From Planctomycetales bacterium (GTDB taxonomy: Bacteria; Planctomycetota; Planctomycetia; Isosphaerales; Isosphaeraceae), in NCBI GenBank assembly GCA_027449865.1, contig DAIDKV010000207.1, forward strand, positions 1 to 38,774: a DNA stretch of 38,774 nucleotides, given 5' to 3'. Within the stretch, counting starts at the first letter, position 1; each line of letters starts with the position of its first letter. Positions 33,250 through 38,774 of the stretch are shown here, piece after piece. A program made the translations under genes and the position numbers. Under the pieces are notes generated by a model, which was not told the origin of the DNA, made no database searches, and saw nothing but the letters and a program-made list of their open reading frames with translations.

Positions 33250-33705
33250 GACGTCGTGCGTGCCTTTCGCGTCGAGGCAACGGCCAACAATTCTGTCACC
33301 GGTGGTGACATTTTTGACGGCGACGGGACGGTACGTTCGGCGAGAGAGGGGCCGATTCGGGTTTTGGAGCCGCAATCAGCAACGTCGCTCTGATAGTCGC
33401 AACTCATTGAATTAACGCGATTTGTGGCAATGGAACGACCTCTGGCATCTCGATGGATTTGGGTCAAAGCGCACTGCGAATTGGGTTTTTGCATCGCCGT
33501 GGTCATCAGGTGGTTTCTCCAGGATACTCCCTTTCGGGTCGGCTTTGGATCACGCCCCGAGAAATCTGAACCAAAGCGCATTCGCAGCAACCTATTGTCT
33601 ATCATAAACTTAGTCCAAAATGGCCAGCATTTTTCGGCTCGGCTCCAGCGACTTCTCGATAACAATCTGGACCATGCATGATGGCGAGTCTCCGAGAATC
33701 CAGAG
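33250..33705. other. 456-base intergenic gap within the defence operon
   Basis: No gene is supported. It holds the palindrome at 33294-33310 and a pair of related 15-base pieces beginning AAAGCGCA near 33469 and 33574. On the minus strand a short frame reads SKMSPPVTELLAV beside the palindrome. It resembles the AKLSPPVTVLH segment of the neighbouring nuclease and may be a duplicated scrap. A separate promoter for the methyltransferase gene could lie here. Confidence 0.4.
33294..33310. repeat. palindrome TGTCACC-GGT-GGTGACA
   Basis: Seven-base perfect arms flank three bases, 45 bases upstream of the methyltransferase start. The same GTCAC/GTGAC core appears twice within the adjacent nuclease gene. 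It could be an operator for the methyltransferase, which often needs separate control, or a mobile palindromic sequence. Confidence 0.45.
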
Positions 33706-34838
33706 TCATGTCGTCTTGCGGGCCTTTCGCTTTTTCGGGGTTGTGGGCAATCGTGCCGCGGGTTGCGGCACAATATCGGCCTCGGCATCCGCACCAGCCT
33801 GCGACTCCGCCAGGGCGTAGAACTCGTGCAGCTTGGCCTGGAGCAGCTTCTTGTCCGGCAGTTGGGTCTGGTAGGCTGCGACGAGCGCGGGCGACATCGA
33901 CCGGCTCAGGGCGTACTCGACGACCTCGTTATTCTTGGTGGCGCAGAGGAGCACGCCGATCGACGGTTGCTCGTGGGGCTTCCTCACGTCGCGGTCGAGG
34001 GCCTCCAGGTAGAACTGAAGCTTGCCCAGGTGCTCGGGCTGGAACTCGACGACCTTGAGTTCGAAGGCGATCAGGGCGTTGAGCGCCCGGTTGAAGAAGA
34101 GCAAGTCGAGCTCGAAATCCCGCCCGCCGACCTGGACTGGGTATTGGCTGCCGATATAGCAGAAGTCGCGGCCCAGCTCGAGCAGGAACTGCTTGAGCTG
34201 CTCGACTAAGGCACGCTGGAGGTCGGACTCGGAATGCCGAAGCGGAAGGTCAAGGAATTCAAGGAGATACGTGTCCTTGAAGATGGAGGCGGCCTCGGGG
34301 TGCAAAACTGTCACGGGCGGTGACAGTTTTGCCGGAGACAGGACGACTCGCTCGAACAGGGCGCCGTCGAGCTGCCGCTGGAGTTCGCGCTTGCCCCATT
34401 GCTCCCGGACGCACATCCGCAGGTAGAATTCGCGCTCCTCGGCGCGCTTGCAGCCGCTCATAATGATGAGGTTGTGCGTCCAGGACACTTGCGTCACCAG
34501 CGGTGACAGTTCCGGCTGATCGCGATAGGTTTCATAGAACTGCCTCATCCGCCAGAGGGTTCGAGCCGAAAAGCCGATCGCGTTAGGACGGCGCTGGGCG
34601 ATGTGCTCGGCCAGGGCATTCACCGTGCCCTGTCCCCAGCCAGCAGCGGCGGCGCGCCAACTGATGTATTCACCGAGCGTCCAGTGGAGTTCGAGAAGGG
34701 TGGTGTTGACGGCGGCCAGTGCCCGCGTCTTCGCGGCGTCGATGAGAGCCAGCACCTCGTCCAACTCGGCCTGCGACGGCGACGCGGTTTCACCTCGCTT
34801 TATGGCGGTTTTCCGGGAAGATTTCTTGGGCGCCTTGC

Positions 34839-34842
<4 letters not shown>
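33706..34842 (-). CDS. YhcG/DUF1016 family PD-(D/E)XK nuclease
   Basis: The 378-residue protein joins an N-terminal DUF1016 domain to a C-terminal nuclease. The first (about 25-160) includes WTLGEYISWR, FSARTLWRMRQFYETY and VSWTHNLIIMSG. The second (about 185-330) has Asp246 in FELDLLFFNR and the E-x-K pair in AFELKVVEF (Glu261, Lys263), then HLGKLQFYLEALD. YhcG proteins often travel with restriction and defence loci. ATG 34842 overlaps the helicase stop in ATGA, showing translational coupling; the frame continues upstream only as a shadow of the helicase gene. Two palindromes (34302-34332 and 34493-34507) lie inside the coding sequence. The Lys/Arg-rich tail TPKKRKARKTT suits DNA binding. 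Confidence 0.88.
34302..34332. repeat. 13-bp perfect inverted repeat inside the YhcG gene
   Basis: GCAAAACTGTCAC (34302-34314) and GTGACAGTTTTGC (34320-34332) flank five bases. The element encodes part of AKLSPPVTVLH, between the two domains of the protein. It would form a strong mRNA hairpin. A weaker related palindrome, GTCACC-AGC-GGTGAC, lies at 34493-34507. Confidence 0.6.
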
Positions 34843-38348
<3,506 letters not shown>

Positions 38349-38733
38349 GATATGTTTTTCTCTAAGATTCTCTTAACTAATGGAAGTCTCCGGAGATTGC
38401 ACGACAAATCATGGACTTTGCGGCCTCGTCCAGGCCCGCCCGGTCGGCGAAGAGGGATAAGCGAACGCGGCGGCGATGCGTCAGACTGTGGGTGATCCGC
38501 CTATCCATTATGGGCGATGGGGGATCAATGTGACCAATTTCGCCAGCTTAATATCTAGCTACCCTGGTCGCAAGCATGGGCATCACTCTCGGCGGAGGGG
38601 TTCGATGTCTAGGCGGAGAGGCTTTTCCAGCACCTCTAGCCCGGATTATTCAGCCCGGATCGAATAAGTAGACCTCGTTCGGCGTCTAAGCTCTTGTGCC
38701 ATGAGAACTTACACGTTCGCGCCGAGGTCTCCC
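38349..38733. other. upstream region of the defence operon
   Basis: No gene is supported here. Just upstream of the helicase start the DNA is AT-rich, with the small inverted repeat TAAGA-TTC-TCTTA at 38363-38375 that may be an operator for the leftward operon. Farther right, AGCCCGGAT occurs twice within 20 bases near 38640-38660, possibly the edge of another element. Promoter boxes are not clear enough to place. Confidence 0.4.
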
Positions 38734-38774
38734 ATGAGTTCACAGTCTGTCCCCGGAACGGCACTCGATTTCTT
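38734..38774 (+). CDS. start of a gene cut by the window edge
   Basis: An ATG at 38734 with GAGGT five bases before it opens the peptide MSSQSVPGTALDF before the sequence ends. Thirteen residues do not allow a family call. It diverges from the helicase operon. Confidence 0.35.
   Translation, partial: MSSQSVPGTALDF

Overview
The window is about two thirds G+C with strong G/C bias at third codon positions. A very long PKD-repeat surface protein, a PEP-CTERM protein and a palindromic repeat that I associate with planctomycete genomes together suggest a planctomycete, probably Isosphaeraceae-like. This placement is inference, not a match I could run.

Layout. (1) 1-9073 looks like ordinary chromosome: the tail of one gene, a giant secreted PKD/beta-propeller protein that starts abruptly, a PEP-CTERM protein and a palindromic repeat. 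(2) At 9074-9120 lies the 3' part of a minus-strand tRNA-Ala(GGC). This is the usual scar of a tRNA-targeting integrative element. By its orientation the element should extend to the right, with the intact tRNA beyond the window. (3) 9.3-14.0 kb is plasmid-like: a Phd-type antitoxin next to an internally deleted ParE-type toxin, a helical protein of unknown function, an origin with nine iterons, two DnaA boxes and an AT-rich stretch, repA, and parA with a ribbon-helix-helix partner. Upstream of parA is a centromere-like array with a strict 120-bp period. (4) 14.0-15.3 kb is a degraded stretch with GTCGAC clusters and gene fragments.

(5) 15.3-23.0 kb holds the most interesting locus. On the minus strand four overlapping genes encode a complete prokaryotic ubiquitin-like conjugation pathway: a polyprotein with three ubiquitin-like folds and a Gly-Gly tail, an E2-like protein with one cysteine, a JAMM peptidase and an E1. 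Divergent from it on the plus strand are an XRE regulator, an SMC/ABC-type ATPase with a Cys in its P-loop, and a protein joining an unassigned N-terminal domain to a kinase-like fold. The two arms share a 160-bp control region. It carries two copies of TGCTYG-N6-CAAGCA, one on each predicted promoter, so the arms are probably co-regulated and may form one composite conflict system.

(6) 23.0-38.35 kb is a five-gene minus-strand defence operon: DUF3883 helicase, YhcG/DUF1016 nuclease, DUF1156 DNA methyltransferase, HEPN-DUF499 ATPase, and a large Mrr-like/TPR/GreAB-C/PIN protein. Its core fits the helicase-methylase-ATPase (Hma-type) systems. The right edge begins a new plus-strand gene. Overall the window reads as chromosome on the left joined to an integrated plasmid-like island that carries two adjacent defence modules.
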